A stretch of 56,900 nucleotides of DNA from Salaquimonas sp041736675. Its GTDB lineage: Bacteria > Pseudomonadota > Alphaproteobacteria > Rhizobiales > Rhizobiaceae. Within the stretch, counting starts at the first letter, position 1; every line of letters begins with the position of its first letter. Below, piece by piece: positions 25,988 through 35,078 of this stretch. A model generated the notes under the pieces. It saw nothing but the letters and a program-made list of their open reading frames with translations. It was not told where the DNA came from and did not search any database. The position numbers were made by a program, and so were the translations under genes. The stretch covers positions 1 through 56,900 of the forward strand of contig JBGSTD010000030.1 in the NCBI GenBank assembly GCA_041736675.1. The letters run 5' to 3'.

Positions 25988-27064
25988 TCAATACGGGAAA
26001 GGCCAAATACGAAGTTTTTCCTTGGTAACCCGCCACAACTGGGCAAGGCCATGCGGTTCTGCAATCAGGAAGAAGACGATCAGTCCGCCGACCAGCATGA
26101 TCTGAACGTGGGCAGCCAAATCTGTCGGCCAGCCAAGGTAACCCACCATCAAGTTTTTCAGCAGAACAGGCAATAGCACCAGAAAGGCAGCACCGAGGAA
26201 GGAGCCTAGGATTGAGCCAAGGCCACCGATGATGACCATGAAAAGAACCAGAAACGACTTGTCGATGCCAAAAGCCTCGCCAACCTCGGCAGCGCCCAGA
26301 TAGTTGGCAAAGAACATCGCACCTGCAACGCCAATATAAAAGGAAGAGACCGCAAAGGCCGACAATTTGGCCTGAAGCGGCGACACACCAATGATCTCTG
26401 CGGCAATGTCCATGTCGCGGATTGCCATCCAGCTGCGGCCAAGCCGTCCGCGTGTCAGGTTGCGGGCAACCCAGGCAAAGACAAACAATATGGTCAAAGC
26501 GAACAGATAGGTTGCCCAAGGCGCGCTGCTCGGACCGGTTACGGCGATGCCAAAAATCGTCCGCTCAGGAGCTGTGATCTGGCCCGAAGCCGAATAGTTG
26601 TAGAACCAGGCAAACTTGTTGAACATCCAGACCAGAAAAAACTGCGCAGCAAGGGTTGCGACCGCGAGATAAAACCCCTTGATGCGCAATGAGGGCAGAC
26701 CAAACAGAATGCCGACGGCAGCTGTGGTCAGACCGGACAGGACAACAACGGAGAACATGTCGAGACCTGGAAACGCGGTCATGAACTTGTAGCTGGCAAA
26801 AGCACCCACAGCCATAAAACCGCCGGTACCTAATGACACCTGACCGCAATAGCCAACCAGAATGTTGAGACCCAAAGCAGCCATCGAATAAATCAACAGC
26901 GGCATCAGAACAGCCTTGGACCAATAGTCGTTGATAAGGAAGGGAACCACCAGAAATGCAAAAGCAATAAACGCCCAGAACAGTATCCGTTCGGATTTGA
27001 TCGGAAAAGTCTGCTGGTCTGCCTGATAGGTGGTCTTGAAATCACCGGCTTCACGATAGAGCAT
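25988..27064 (-). CDS. livM: Liv-type ABC transporter permease LivM, operon A
   Basis: A 358-residue inner-membrane permease with about nine to ten hydrophobic segments. The LivM signature is recognisable: AALGLNILVGYCGQVSLGTGGFMAVGAFA and the later GGLGSILGSFLGAAFLVLLP. It pairs with LivH to form the channel. It begins 14 nt after livH and is followed by 189 nt before the binding-protein gene. The start is preceded by AGGGAGAATATGATC. Confidence 0.94.
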   Translation of the reverse strand: MLYREAGDFKTTYQADQQTFPIKSERILFWAFIAFAFLVVPFLINDYWSKAVLMPLLIYSMAALGLNILVGYCGQVSLGTGGFMAVGAFASYKFMTAFPGLDMFSVVVLSGLTTAAVGILFGLPSLRIKGFYLAVATLAAQFFLVWMFNKFAWFYNYSASGQITAPERTIFGIAVTGPSSAPWATYLFALTILFVFAWVARNLTRGRLGRSWMAIRDMDIAAEIIGVSPLQAKLSAFAVSSFYIGVAGAMFFANYLGAAEVGEAFGIDKSFLVLFMVIIGGLGSILGSFLGAAFLVLLPVLLKNLMVGYLGWPTDLAAHVQIMLVGGLIVFFLIAEPHGLAQLWRVTKEKLRIWPFPY

Positions 27065-27078
27065 TGATCATATTCTCC

Positions 27079-28083
27079 CTAAATCCGTTCGATGATCTTG
27101 TCGCCAAACAGACCTTGCGGCCTGAACAGCAGGAAGGCGAGCGCCAACACATAGGCAAACCAGTTTTCCACTGCGCCGCCAAGATAAGGCACGCCGATAT
27201 AGGCTTCTGCCAGTTTCTCGGCAACGCCGATGATAAGGCCGCCGACAATGGCTCCGGGGATGGATGTAAAGCCGCCGAGAATTAGTACCGGCAGTGCCTT
27301 CAAGGCAATCAGTGACAGCGAGAACTGCACGCCCGATTTTGATCCCCACATGATACCAGCGACGAGGGCAACAAAGCCTGCAATGGACCATACGATAACC
27401 CAGATAGTGCGCAGTGAAATGCCAACCGACATGGCTGCCTGGTGGTCATCGGCAACCGCACGAAGGGCGCGGCCTGTTGCCGTGTACTGGCTGAACAGCG
27501 ACAGGGCCACAACAAGAATGATCGCTACAATCGTGGCTGTGACATCAAGCGTATCAATGTACATGCCGTAATATTCCGAACCGCTTGCCGCCCATTCGCG
27601 GGTGATGTCTTCCCACCAGAAAGAACCGCCCGCCGGAATTCCGACATCAAGGGTTTTCACGTCCGAGCCCCACATCAGATCGCCGAGTCCCTCAAGGAAA
27701 TAGGCAAGGCCAATGGTTGCCATAAACAGAATGATGGGTTCCTGGTTGACGAGATGCTTGAGCACCAGCTTCTCGATGAGGAATGCCATGACAATCATGA
27801 TTACCATGGTAAGCAGGATGGCAAGGAACGAATTCATACCCCCACCCCAGTGATGTATTTCAGTTCCGAAGATTGCATTGATCAGATGCGAAAAAGGCAC
27901 CTGACCCGTCTGCAATCCGACAAGGGTCAGCGCGGCAAAGAGCGCCATGACCCCTTGGGCAAAATTGAAAATTCCCGACGCCTTGAAGATCAGCACAAAA
28001 CCGAGGGCGACCAGCGAATACATAACCCCGGCCATAAGGCCGTTCAGGAATATTTCGATGAAATTGAGAAATGCCGGGCTCAT
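27079..28083 (-). CDS. livH: Liv-type ABC transporter permease LivH, operon A
   Basis: A 334-residue permease. The LivH family opening (LNGLMAGVMYSLVALGFVLIFKASGIFNFAQG) and the closing GGFTSIPGAIVGGLIIGVAEKLAEAYIG are clear. About eight hydrophobic segments. It has an insertion of some 40 residues near 60-100 relative to operon B LivH (303-residue frame). A strong AGGAGG lies 6 nt upstream of the ATG. The long reading frame on the opposite strand is a shadow. Confidence 0.94.
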   Translation of the reverse strand: MSPAFLNFIEIFLNGLMAGVMYSLVALGFVLIFKASGIFNFAQGVMALFAALTLVGLQTGQVPFSHLINAIFGTEIHHWGGGMNSFLAILLTMVIMIVMAFLIEKLVLKHLVNQEPIILFMATIGLAYFLEGLGDLMWGSDVKTLDVGIPAGGSFWWEDITREWAASGSEYYGMYIDTLDVTATIVAIILVVALSLFSQYTATGRALRAVADDHQAAMSVGISLRTIWVIVWSIAGFVALVAGIMWGSKSGVQFSLSLIALKALPVLILGGFTSIPGAIVGGLIIGVAEKLAEAYIGVPYLGGAVENWFAYVLALAFLLFRPQGLFGDKIIERI

Positions 28084-28110
28084 GATTTGCCTCCTGACAC
28101 GGTTGCAAGA

Positions 28111-28950
28111 TTATTCATCATGGCTGATCCCCAAATAAGCGTCGATCACGTCCTGGTTGTTGCGCACCTCATCGGGTGTACCATCACCGATTTTACGGCC
28201 ATAGTCGAGCACCACCACGCGGTCGGACAAATCCATCACAACCCCCATGTCGTGTTCGATCAGGGCAATGGTTGTTCCAAATTGCTGGTTCACATCAAGG
28301 ATGAAGCGGCTCATGTCCTCTTTTTCCTCAAGGTTCATGCCCGCCATCGGTTCGTCAAGCAGAAGCAGTGCGGGTTCAGCCGCAAGGGCGCGACCAAGCT
28401 CAACGCGTTTTTGCAAACCATAAGGCAGACGGCCAACGGGCGTCTTGCGGATCGCCTCGATCTCGAGAAAATCAATAATGTGCTCGACCGAGCGGCGGTG
28501 TTCGAGTTCCTCGTTTTCCGCCGGACCGCGCCAAAGCGCCTGCCAGAGCATATTGCGTTTTTGCAGCGTGATCCGCCCGGTCATGATGTTGTCGAGAACC
28601 GACATGCCTTTGAAAAGCGCAATGTTCTGGAAGGTGCGGGCAATGCCCTGATTGGCGGCCACATGCGGGCGCATCTTGTTGCGCTTTTCGCCGCGGAAGG
28701 TGATTGTTCCCTCCTGCGGGTGGTAAAAGCCATTGATGACGTTGAGCATCGAGGTTTTGCCGGCACCGTTGGGTCCAATGATTGCTCGGATTTCGCCTTT
28801 GCGGACATCGAAGGAAATGTTTGAAATAGCCTTTACGCCGCCGAAACGAAGCGTGATATTATCGACAATCAGCAAGGGATCACCCTTCTTGATGCCATCA
28901 TCGGGACGCGTCATCCGGATTTCCTGGGCAGGCTTGAGGTGCACGTTCAT
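28111..28950 (-). CDS. livG: Liv-type ABC transporter ATPase LivG, operon A
   Basis: A 279-residue ATPase with Walker A GPNGAGKTS, the LivG-type signature LPYGLQKRVELGRAL, Walker B LLLLDEP and an H-loop EHDMGVVMD. It works with LivF, LivH and LivM. Its ATG overlaps the TGA of the preceding 190-residue gene (ATGA), and its ribosome site AAGGAGG lies inside the last codons of that gene. This junction is part of an exact 21-bp repeat found again at 29514-29534, so before the insertion livG would have overlapped the acyl-CoA synthetase gene in the same way. Confidence 0.95.
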   Translation of the reverse strand: MNVHLKPAQEIRMTRPDDGIKKGDPLLIVDNITLRFGGVKAISNISFDVRKGEIRAIIGPNGAGKTSMLNVINGFYHPQEGTITFRGEKRNKMRPHVAANQGIARTFQNIALFKGMSVLDNIMTGRITLQKRNMLWQALWRGPAENEELEHRRSVEHIIDFLEIEAIRKTPVGRLPYGLQKRVELGRALAAEPALLLLDEPMAGMNLEEKEDMSRFILDVNQQFGTTIALIEHDMGVVMDLSDRVVVLDYGRKIGDGTPDEVRNNQDVIDAYLGISHDE

Positions 28951-28965
28951 TCTGCTGCCTCCTTG
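28945..28965. repeat. 21-bp direct repeat, copy 1 (livG side)
   Basis: Identical to 29514-29534. On the minus strand it contains AAGGAGG, the codons for Lys-Glu-Ala-Ala-Glu, a TGA stop and the overlapping ATGAAC start of livG. Copies are 569 bp apart and flank one AT-rich gene. Confidence 0.9.
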
Positions 28966-29519
28966 CTTAGTTTACCAAGAAAGACACGTGAATTTGCGTA
29001 CAAGAAAAAATCTAATTTTTGTGGCGTTATTTTAAAAGAGTCAAAATTTTTACAAAATTTTATTATTTGATCGATGTAATTAAAATAATCCTCTTTTGTG
29101 TAGTCAGTACTTATTTTGTTTTGGGTATAAGTTGTCCAAGACCTCCATGCATGACGATCAATCACAGGGTATTTCTCTGGAAATCGCCAAGATAAGAATG
29201 CTGATGCAATTGATAATCCCAAGTGCTTTAGCTGACAAAAATCATCAATTGATTTTCTAATATCTCCGTTGGGTTCATGCCTATATGCTGAGTTAATTTG
29301 TTTAACAGCTTCCTTTTCCGTTACACACCTAACGAACTTCGCTGCAGTCGCAGGTCGTTTTAACCAAATTATTTTATTAATAATTTTAAAATCAATATCT
29401 TTATCAGAGGGGATTTTCTTCAATTCAGAAATGATATAATCGGGGTGATTTTCTCCTTGGAAAGCACCGAGCAAACACTTTCTTTCTTTTAAAACATGAT
29501 TCAATTTATCTAAGTTCAT
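28947..29519 (-). CDS. Inserted AT-rich gene, helix-hairpin-helix DNA-glycosylase-like protein
   Basis: A 190-residue protein unlike its operon neighbours. Residues about 115-145 (LKHLGLSIASAFLSW then PEKYPVIDRHAWRSW) resemble the HhH-GPD core of base-excision glycosylases: a hairpin with small residues, then PVID-R-x-AW matching the PVD-x-H-x-W block with the catalytic Asp of the OGG group. The lysine of bifunctional OGG enzymes is not at the matching place, so it would be monofunctional or inactive. Base composition is far more AT-rich than the genes on either side. Its start overlaps the stop of the acyl-CoA synthetase (ATGA), its stop overlaps the start of livG, and its last five residues (KEAAE) equal those of the synthetase, because both ends lie in the 21-bp repeat. 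Substrate and role are unknown. Confidence 0.75.
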   Translation of the reverse strand: MNLDKLNHVLKERKCLLGAFQGENHPDYIISELKKIPSDKDIDFKIINKIIWLKRPATAAKFVRCVTEKEAVKQINSAYRHEPNGDIRKSIDDFCQLKHLGLSIASAFLSWRFPEKYPVIDRHAWRSWTTYTQNKISTDYTKEDYFNYIDQIIKFCKNFDSFKITPQKLDFFLYANSRVFLGKLSKEAAE

Positions 29520-29534
29520 TCTGCTGCCTCCTTG
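29514..29534. repeat. 21-bp direct repeat, copy 2 (acyl-CoA synthetase side)
   Basis: Identical to 28945-28965. Here it encodes the last five residues (KEAAE) and stop of the acyl-CoA synthetase together with the ribosome site and ATG of the inserted gene. The copy spans the synthetase/inserted-gene junction exactly as copy 1 spans the inserted-gene/livG junction. Confidence 0.9.
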
Positions 29535-31525
29535 AGAAATGTGGACGCATGCATGTTCATGTCCCTGATTTCAACAGTTGCCGAAATCTTGCCCTTTCGG
29601 CCATCCTCGAACACAACTTCGGTCTCGACGAACTTTTCCTTCGATCCGTCATAGAGGGCATTGATCAGGGGCTCATAGCGCTCGGCAATAAACGAACGGC
29701 GGACCTTCTGGGTACGTGTCAGTTCGCCGTCGTCCGCATCGAGTTCCTTGTGCAGAACAAGGAAGCGGCGGATTTGCGAGCCTGCCATCATTTCCTCTGA
29801 TGCCAGATCGCGGTTGACCTGATCGACATGCGACTCAATGGTTTTATAGACCTGCGGATGCTGCGCCAGTTCCTGATAGGAGGCGTAGGCGATATTGTTG
29901 CGTTCGGCCCAGTTTCCAACAGAGGTGAGGTCGATGTTGATGAAAACGGCGCAATAGTCGCGGCCATCCCCGAAAGCGACAGCTTCCTTGATGTTGGGGA
30001 AAAACTTCAATTTGTTCTCGATGTATTTGGGCGCGAACATATTGCCGGATTTGAGTTTGCCGACATCCTTGGCGCGGTCGATGATTTTCAGATGGCCTTC
30101 CTTGTCGAAGAAGCCCGCGTCACCGGTATGCACCCATCCGTCCTTGGTCTTGGTTTCAGCCGTCGCCTCATCATTTTTGTAATAACCGACAAACACACCG
30201 GGTGAGCGGTACATCACTTCGCCATTGTCTGCGATCTTGATTTCCACATCCGGAGACGGACGACCAACAGTATCTGCCCTGATTTCACCATCCGGCTGGG
30301 CGGTAATATAAACAGAGGCTTCGGTCTGCCCGTAAAGCTGTTTGAGATTGAGGCCGAGCGAGCGGTAGAAACTGAAAATTTCAGGGCCGATTGCCTCACC
30401 CGCTGTATAGCCAACCTTCATCCGCGAAAAACCCATGCGGTTTTTCAACGGCCCGTAAACGAACAATTCGCCAAGAAAATATTTGAAACGATCACCAAAA
30501 CCAACCTTCTCCCCGTTGAGAATCGGCTCACCGACCTTGCGGGCATGGGCCATGAAATACTCAAACATTTTCTTTTTGGTCTTGCCTGCATCTTCCATGT
30601 TGACGATCACCTGCGTCAGCATGGTTTCAAAGACACGCGGCGGCGCAAAGAAATAGGTCGGTGCAATTTCGCGGCGATCCTGATCAGCCGTCTCAGGGCT
30701 CTCAGGGCAGCAGATGCAATAGCCCGCGCAGTAATGCTGTCCATAGGAAAAGATGTGATCACCAACCCAGGCCAGCGGCAAATAGGCCAGTGTTTCCTCA
30801 TGTTCGTCGAGATGGTCGAACTTGTTGCCGTTTTCAGCGGAAATCACCAGATTGTCAAAAGAGAGCATAACCCCCTTTGGGCGGCCAGTAGTACCGGACG
30901 TGTAAAGCATGACGGCGAGATCGGCGCCCTTTGCCTTGTTGATCTGTTCGATCCAGCGATTTTCACCATTTGCGGTGAACTCTGCCTGTCCAAGTGCCTC
31001 GACTCCGTCGAGGGGGTGCAGATCAGTATGATCATAATCGCGCAAACCGCGAATTTCATCGTAAATTATCTTTTTCAGTGATTTGACCTGATCGCCCATC
31101 GACAGCACCTTGTCGACCTGTTCCTGATCCTGGCAAACGGCAAATTTCACTTCAGCATGATTGAGAACGTAGACCATTTCATCGGCGACACTGTCGCCGT
31201 AAACAGGCACAGGTATACCACCGATTGCCTGAACTGCGCAAAAGGTCCAGTAAAGGCGCGGTCGGTTTTGGCCAATGATAGCAACCTTGTCCCCTGCCTT
31301 CAGACCAAGGGCTGCAAGGCCCATGGAATAAGCGCGGATTTCGTCCCGCAATTCCGACCAGGTCCAGCTTTGCCAGACACCCAGATCCTTGTGGCGCATC
31401 GCCGGGCGGTCGGCAAAACGAACGGCATTTGCAAGCAGGAACTTCGGAAATGTGTCAGGCCCACTGCCTGACGCACCTTTGTTTCCAGCGAAATTGGATT
31501 TACTATCTATTGTCTGCGCTGTCAT
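29516..31525 (-). CDS. Long-chain-type acyl-CoA synthetase, operon A
   Basis: A 669-residue ANL enzyme of the long-chain (FadD15/ACSL) type that converts a carboxylic acid, ATP and CoA into acyl-CoA, AMP and pyrophosphate. The P-loop VMLYTSGTTGRPKGVML is near residue 215, the GQTEAS motif near 400, and the hinge VHTGDAGFFDKEGHLKIIDRAKD near 470. It is the first gene of operon A and lies just upstream of livG in the ancestral order, indicating that substrate uptake and CoA activation are expressed together. Which acid is used is not readable from the sequence. The ATG at 31525 is preceded by GGGAGGATGTCC. Confidence 0.9.
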   Translation of the reverse strand: MTAQTIDSKSNFAGNKGASGSGPDTFPKFLLANAVRFADRPAMRHKDLGVWQSWTWSELRDEIRAYSMGLAALGLKAGDKVAIIGQNRPRLYWTFCAVQAIGGIPVPVYGDSVADEMVYVLNHAEVKFAVCQDQEQVDKVLSMGDQVKSLKKIIYDEIRGLRDYDHTDLHPLDGVEALGQAEFTANGENRWIEQINKAKGADLAVMLYTSGTTGRPKGVMLSFDNLVISAENGNKFDHLDEHEETLAYLPLAWVGDHIFSYGQHYCAGYCICCPESPETADQDRREIAPTYFFAPPRVFETMLTQVIVNMEDAGKTKKKMFEYFMAHARKVGEPILNGEKVGFGDRFKYFLGELFVYGPLKNRMGFSRMKVGYTAGEAIGPEIFSFYRSLGLNLKQLYGQTEASVYITAQPDGEIRADTVGRPSPDVEIKIADNGEVMYRSPGVFVGYYKNDEATAETKTKDGWVHTGDAGFFDKEGHLKIIDRAKDVGKLKSGNMFAPKYIENKLKFFPNIKEAVAFGDGRDYCAVFINIDLTSVGNWAERNNIAYASYQELAQHPQVYKTIESHVDQVNRDLASEEMMAGSQIRRFLVLHKELDADDGELTRTQKVRRSFIAERYEPLINALYDGSKEKFVETEVVFEDGRKGKISATVEIRDMNMHASTFLKEAAE

Positions 31526-31802
31526 ACGCGGACATCCTCCCGTTTTTCCTCAACAAGGGTACCTCCCCTCAGTCAAGGCATCCTCCAGACAGGTTTCCTC
31601 AAACCTGCGTTCATTGCCAATGAGACTATAGTTGACCGCAAAACACAATGCGGCTTAAGACTCATACACAATTCCACCCAATCAGTTTGGGCAAAGTGAC
31701 CACAAAGAGTCAACGCCTTCATCTGCCTAAATTTGAACAATGAATTTGCAAAATCAAAGTTTATTGAGCAAATTTGCTTCAGTTAAAATTTGCTATGCAA
31801 AA

Positions 31803-31831
31803 AATCGCCCGGTTGATTGGACCGGGCGATT
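31803..31831 (-). terminator. Rho-independent terminator of operon B
   Basis: An 11-bp perfect stem (AATCGCCCGGT with ACCGGGCGATT) around a 7-nt loop, followed on the minus strand by TTTTTT. It lies 34 nt after the stop of the operon B binding-protein gene. It separates operon B from operon A, whose first gene starts 280 nt further on; the AT-rich 31526-31800 stretch between them contains no gene and should hold the operon A promoter. Confidence 0.9.
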
Positions 31832-31864
31832 CTATCTCAATTACAATGTGCAATCAGGAGTTGC

Positions 31865-33037
31865 CTATTTGCGCGCAACTTCCTTGAACACACCGCCTTC
31901 GACCTTGGAAATGACAATCAACTTGCCACCCTGGTGCTGGCCAGGACCGTATTCAACGGCAACGTCGCCGATTTCGTCCTGAAATTTCACGCTTTCCATG
32001 CCTTTCTGGAACGTTTCGGGCGTCAGATCCTTGCCGGCATTTTCAAGTGCCTTCACAACCGTTTCGGCAGCGCCATAGCCAAGAATGGCAGCCATTCCCG
32101 GTACTTCACCACCATATTTACCGGTATATTTGTCATGCCAGGCTTTGACGACTGGCTGATCCATGCGAGGCTTGTAGTCTGCCCAGCCGGCAGCCGCATA
32201 ATAACCATCGGTGACACCGCCCGGAATCGAGGAAATTGCCTCATGGAAGCCTGCGGATGAGCCGATGAAGGTTACATCGTTCCAACCCAGTTTCTTGGCG
32301 GTTCCCACGGTAACGATGGTCTGGCGAACACCAAGTGCCAGCGCGATAATGTCGCATTTGGCTTCACGCAGTTTGGTCAGTGCTCCGACAAAGTCACCCT
32401 CATCCGGTTTGTGCGTTGTTTCAGCAGCCCAGACTTTACCGAGTTCCTCTGTTTTGGACTTGGCGCCTTCCTGGATTTCCTTGCCAAAATCGGAAGGAAT
32501 ATACATGGCACAAACATTTCCGGCATTTTTATCGGCAACCAAATAATCAATCCCCGCGCGAAGCTGGTCATAATAGGATGATGCGCCGGCATACTTGAAA
32601 TTGATATCGCCTTCCAGCATCTGGCGCGCGGAAGTCAGCGGTGAGATGTTGGCAATCTTCTTGGCTTCCATCATCGGAAAACCGGCAATGTTGTGAGGTG
32701 TGCCAAGATTGAGCATCATCGCAAAAACACCATCGGAGTTGATCAGCTTGTTGAAATTGGCAACAGCCTTCGGCACCTGGTACTGGTGGTCTTCAACAAT
32801 CAGCTTGATCTTGCGGCCATGAATGCCACCGGCCTCATTGACCTCGTCAAACTTCATCTGCGCAGCCTTGATTGCCTGCACGTTGAAGGGTGCAAAAATG
32901 CCGGACTGATCACCATTTGAACCAATGAGAACTTCCGTGTCGCTTACTCCCTGCTGGGCCATTGCAACAGACGAAATGCCTGCCGCAAGTGTTGCGGCAA
33001 GTGAAAGGCCTGCAATTGTATTCTTTATTCTTTTCAT
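31865..33037 (-). CDS. Liv-type ABC transporter periplasmic substrate-binding protein, operon B
   Basis: A 390-residue exported binding protein. The signal peptide (MKRIKNTIAGLSLAATLAAG, cleavage near AMA-QQGVSD) is followed by VLIGSNGDQSGIFAPFNVQAIKAAQMKFDEVNEAGGIHGRKIKLI, a classical opening for this family. It is the last gene of operon B and is followed by a strong terminator. Ligand unknown; the adjacent acyl-CoA synthetase points to a carboxylic acid. A ribosome site AGGGAGGAAT precedes the ATG. Confidence 0.93.
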   Translation of the reverse strand: MKRIKNTIAGLSLAATLAAGISSVAMAQQGVSDTEVLIGSNGDQSGIFAPFNVQAIKAAQMKFDEVNEAGGIHGRKIKLIVEDHQYQVPKAVANFNKLINSDGVFAMMLNLGTPHNIAGFPMMEAKKIANISPLTSARQMLEGDINFKYAGASSYYDQLRAGIDYLVADKNAGNVCAMYIPSDFGKEIQEGAKSKTEELGKVWAAETTHKPDEGDFVGALTKLREAKCDIIALALGVRQTIVTVGTAKKLGWNDVTFIGSSAGFHEAISSIPGGVTDGYYAAAGWADYKPRMDQPVVKAWHDKYTGKYGGEVPGMAAILGYGAAETVVKALENAGKDLTPETFQKGMESVKFQDEIGDVAVEYGPGQHQGGKLIVISKVEGGVFKEVARK

Positions 33038-33064
33038 TTTATTCCTCCCTTTGAGAACAACATT

Positions 33065-34972
33065 CTAGTTTGTATACATGGCATCAATCAATGCCTTGTG
33101 CTTCTTCTCAACGAAACTGCGTTTCAGCTTCATTGTTGCAGTCAGCTCATCGTCCTCGGCAGTCAGCAGAATGTCGATAAGTCTGAATTCCTTTATCTGC
33201 TCAACGCGGGCAAACTGCTGATTGGTTTCCTCAACGACCCTGCCGATGAGCTGCACCACCTCAGGCGCTGCGCAGAGCGAACGAAAATCACTGAAGGGGA
33301 CCCGTTTGTCCTGTGCATACTTTTCCACGTTTTCCTGATCTATCATGATGAGACAGGACAGAAATTTGCGCTTGTCGCCAATCACCACGGCATCGGAGAC
33401 ATAGGGCGAAAATTTCAGCCGGTTCTCTATTTCGGCGGGCGTTATGTTCTTGCCGCCGGCTGTGATGATGATGTCCTTCAAGCGGCCCGTAATCGTCAGA
33501 TAGCCTTCATTGTCGAGACGCCCGACATCGCCTGTTTTCAGCCACCCGTCCCCGGTAATGGTTTCAGCGGTTTTCTCCGGCTGGTTCCAGTATCCCTTGA
33601 ACACGTTACCGGCACGATACTGGATTTCGCCATCAGGAGCGATGCGGATTTCCGCGCCACTCACTGCCACGCCAACTGTCGAATTCTTGTTTTCGCCAAT
33701 GGTGTTGATCGAAATGATACCTGAACTTTCGGTCATTCCATAGCCCTCAAGCAGAGGGACACCGACAGCGTGATACCATTTCAGGAGATCGGGTGAAATC
33801 GGGGCAGCGCCCGATCCGCCGCGACGAAGGCGGTCCATTCCGAGCATGCGGCGGACATTTTTCAGCACCAGAAAATCCCAGATCCTGTAGTTCAGGCTTG
33901 TGGAAGCCGGGACTGCCTTGCCGGCAAATTCCAGTTCGACTTTTTTCATACCTGCCGCGACAGCCTTCCTGAATGCCCATTTCTGCAGCGGGGTTGCATC
34001 GCCAACCAGAATCATCACCCGTGAATAGATTTTCTCCCATACCCTTGGAACCGCGACAAAACTGTGGGGACTGACTTCCTGCACATTTTCAAAAACGGTT
34101 TCAGGGCTTTCGGCAAAATTGACCGTGGCGCGTGAGACAATCGGGGCAAAACCCGAGAACAGACGCTCAAGAATATGGCAGAGAGGTAAAAAGCAAACCA
34201 GCTCATCGCTTTCATAGGAAGGAACCGAGGAAAGTCCGCTGGCCAGTGAAAACATGATGTTCGAATGACTGATCATCGCGCCCTTTGGCGGGCCAGTGGT
34301 TCCGGACGTATAAACAAGAATTGCGGTGTCATCCGGCTTCGATTTGGCGATTTCGGCTTCAAACAGTCCGGGATTCTCCTTTTCATGGGCTTTGCCCAAA
34401 GCATAGAGATCATCCAGAAAGATCACCTGATCATCGCTGAAATCATGCAATCCGTCTCGATCATAGACTATGACCTTGTCAAGCGTCGGCATGTCTTTTC
34501 TGACTTCAAGAAACTTGTCGAGTTGCTCATCATTTTCGACAAAAAGGAATCTGCTGGCTGAATCGTTCACCAGATACTTCAATTGGCTGGCGCTGTCGGT
34601 TGTATAGACCCCCGATGCGATGGCCCCCATCGATTGGGCAGCGAGGTCTGTGTAAATCCATTCCTTGTTGTCCTCGGACAAGATTGAAATAACATCACCG
34701 CGCTTAAGACCGAGAACCCGCAAGCCAAGCCCGATGTGTTTGGCATTTTCCCAGAAGTCGGCCCATGTGAATGACAACCAAATACCGAAATCCTTCTCGC
34801 GATGGGCAGTCTTTCCCTTCAACTCGGCGCAGCGGTCGGCGAACAGTTTTACCAGCGTGTCACAACCGTCTACGACAAAGGGTCCTTTTGAAAGGTCCTT
34901 GTTGGTTGTAATGCCGTTGACAGCCTGAAGCTCAATTCCGTCTGCAGCATTTATGTTCTTGTGCACGGTCAT
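33065..34972 (-). CDS. Long-chain-type acyl-CoA synthetase, operon B
   Basis: A 635-residue ANL enzyme, a distant paralogue of the operon A synthetase. The P-loop ILVYTSGTTGPPKGAMIS is near residue 190, GYGMTESSG near 370 and the hinge LKTGDVGRLDNEGYLTITGRLKD near 440. The reading frame stays open upstream to 35194, but that extension would overlap livF by 116 nt and its residues look non-coding, so I place the start at the ATG at 34972 (MTVHKNINAADG). The embedded position between livF and the binding-protein gene again couples transport and CoA activation. Confidence 0.9.
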   Translation of the reverse strand: MTVHKNINAADGIELQAVNGITTNKDLSKGPFVVDGCDTLVKLFADRCAELKGKTAHREKDFGIWLSFTWADFWENAKHIGLGLRVLGLKRGDVISILSEDNKEWIYTDLAAQSMGAIASGVYTTDSASQLKYLVNDSASRFLFVENDEQLDKFLEVRKDMPTLDKVIVYDRDGLHDFSDDQVIFLDDLYALGKAHEKENPGLFEAEIAKSKPDDTAILVYTSGTTGPPKGAMISHSNIMFSLASGLSSVPSYESDELVCFLPLCHILERLFSGFAPIVSRATVNFAESPETVFENVQEVSPHSFVAVPRVWEKIYSRVMILVGDATPLQKWAFRKAVAAGMKKVELEFAGKAVPASTSLNYRIWDFLVLKNVRRMLGMDRLRRGGSGAAPISPDLLKWYHAVGVPLLEGYGMTESSGIISINTIGENKNSTVGVAVSGAEIRIAPDGEIQYRAGNVFKGYWNQPEKTAETITGDGWLKTGDVGRLDNEGYLTITGRLKDIIITAGGKNITPAEIENRLKFSPYVSDAVVIGDKRKFLSCLIMIDQENVEKYAQDKRVPFSDFRSLCAAPEVVQLIGRVVEETNQQFARVEQIKEFRLIDILLTAEDDELTATMKLKRSFVEKKHKALIDAMYTN

Positions 34973-35078
34973 CGGGTTACTCTCGTTACCTCGTTTATAT
35001 CGCGGCGGTTTTTCCAAATGCCGCCGATGGTTCGTTCTAAACAGATGGCAACCATCTGATTGAGTCAGACCACCCCAT

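Noticed and set aside
27442..28824. Plus-strand reading frame of 460 codons opposite livH and livG
   Set aside because: It is the complement of two clear ABC transporter genes and its His-rich product resembles nothing.
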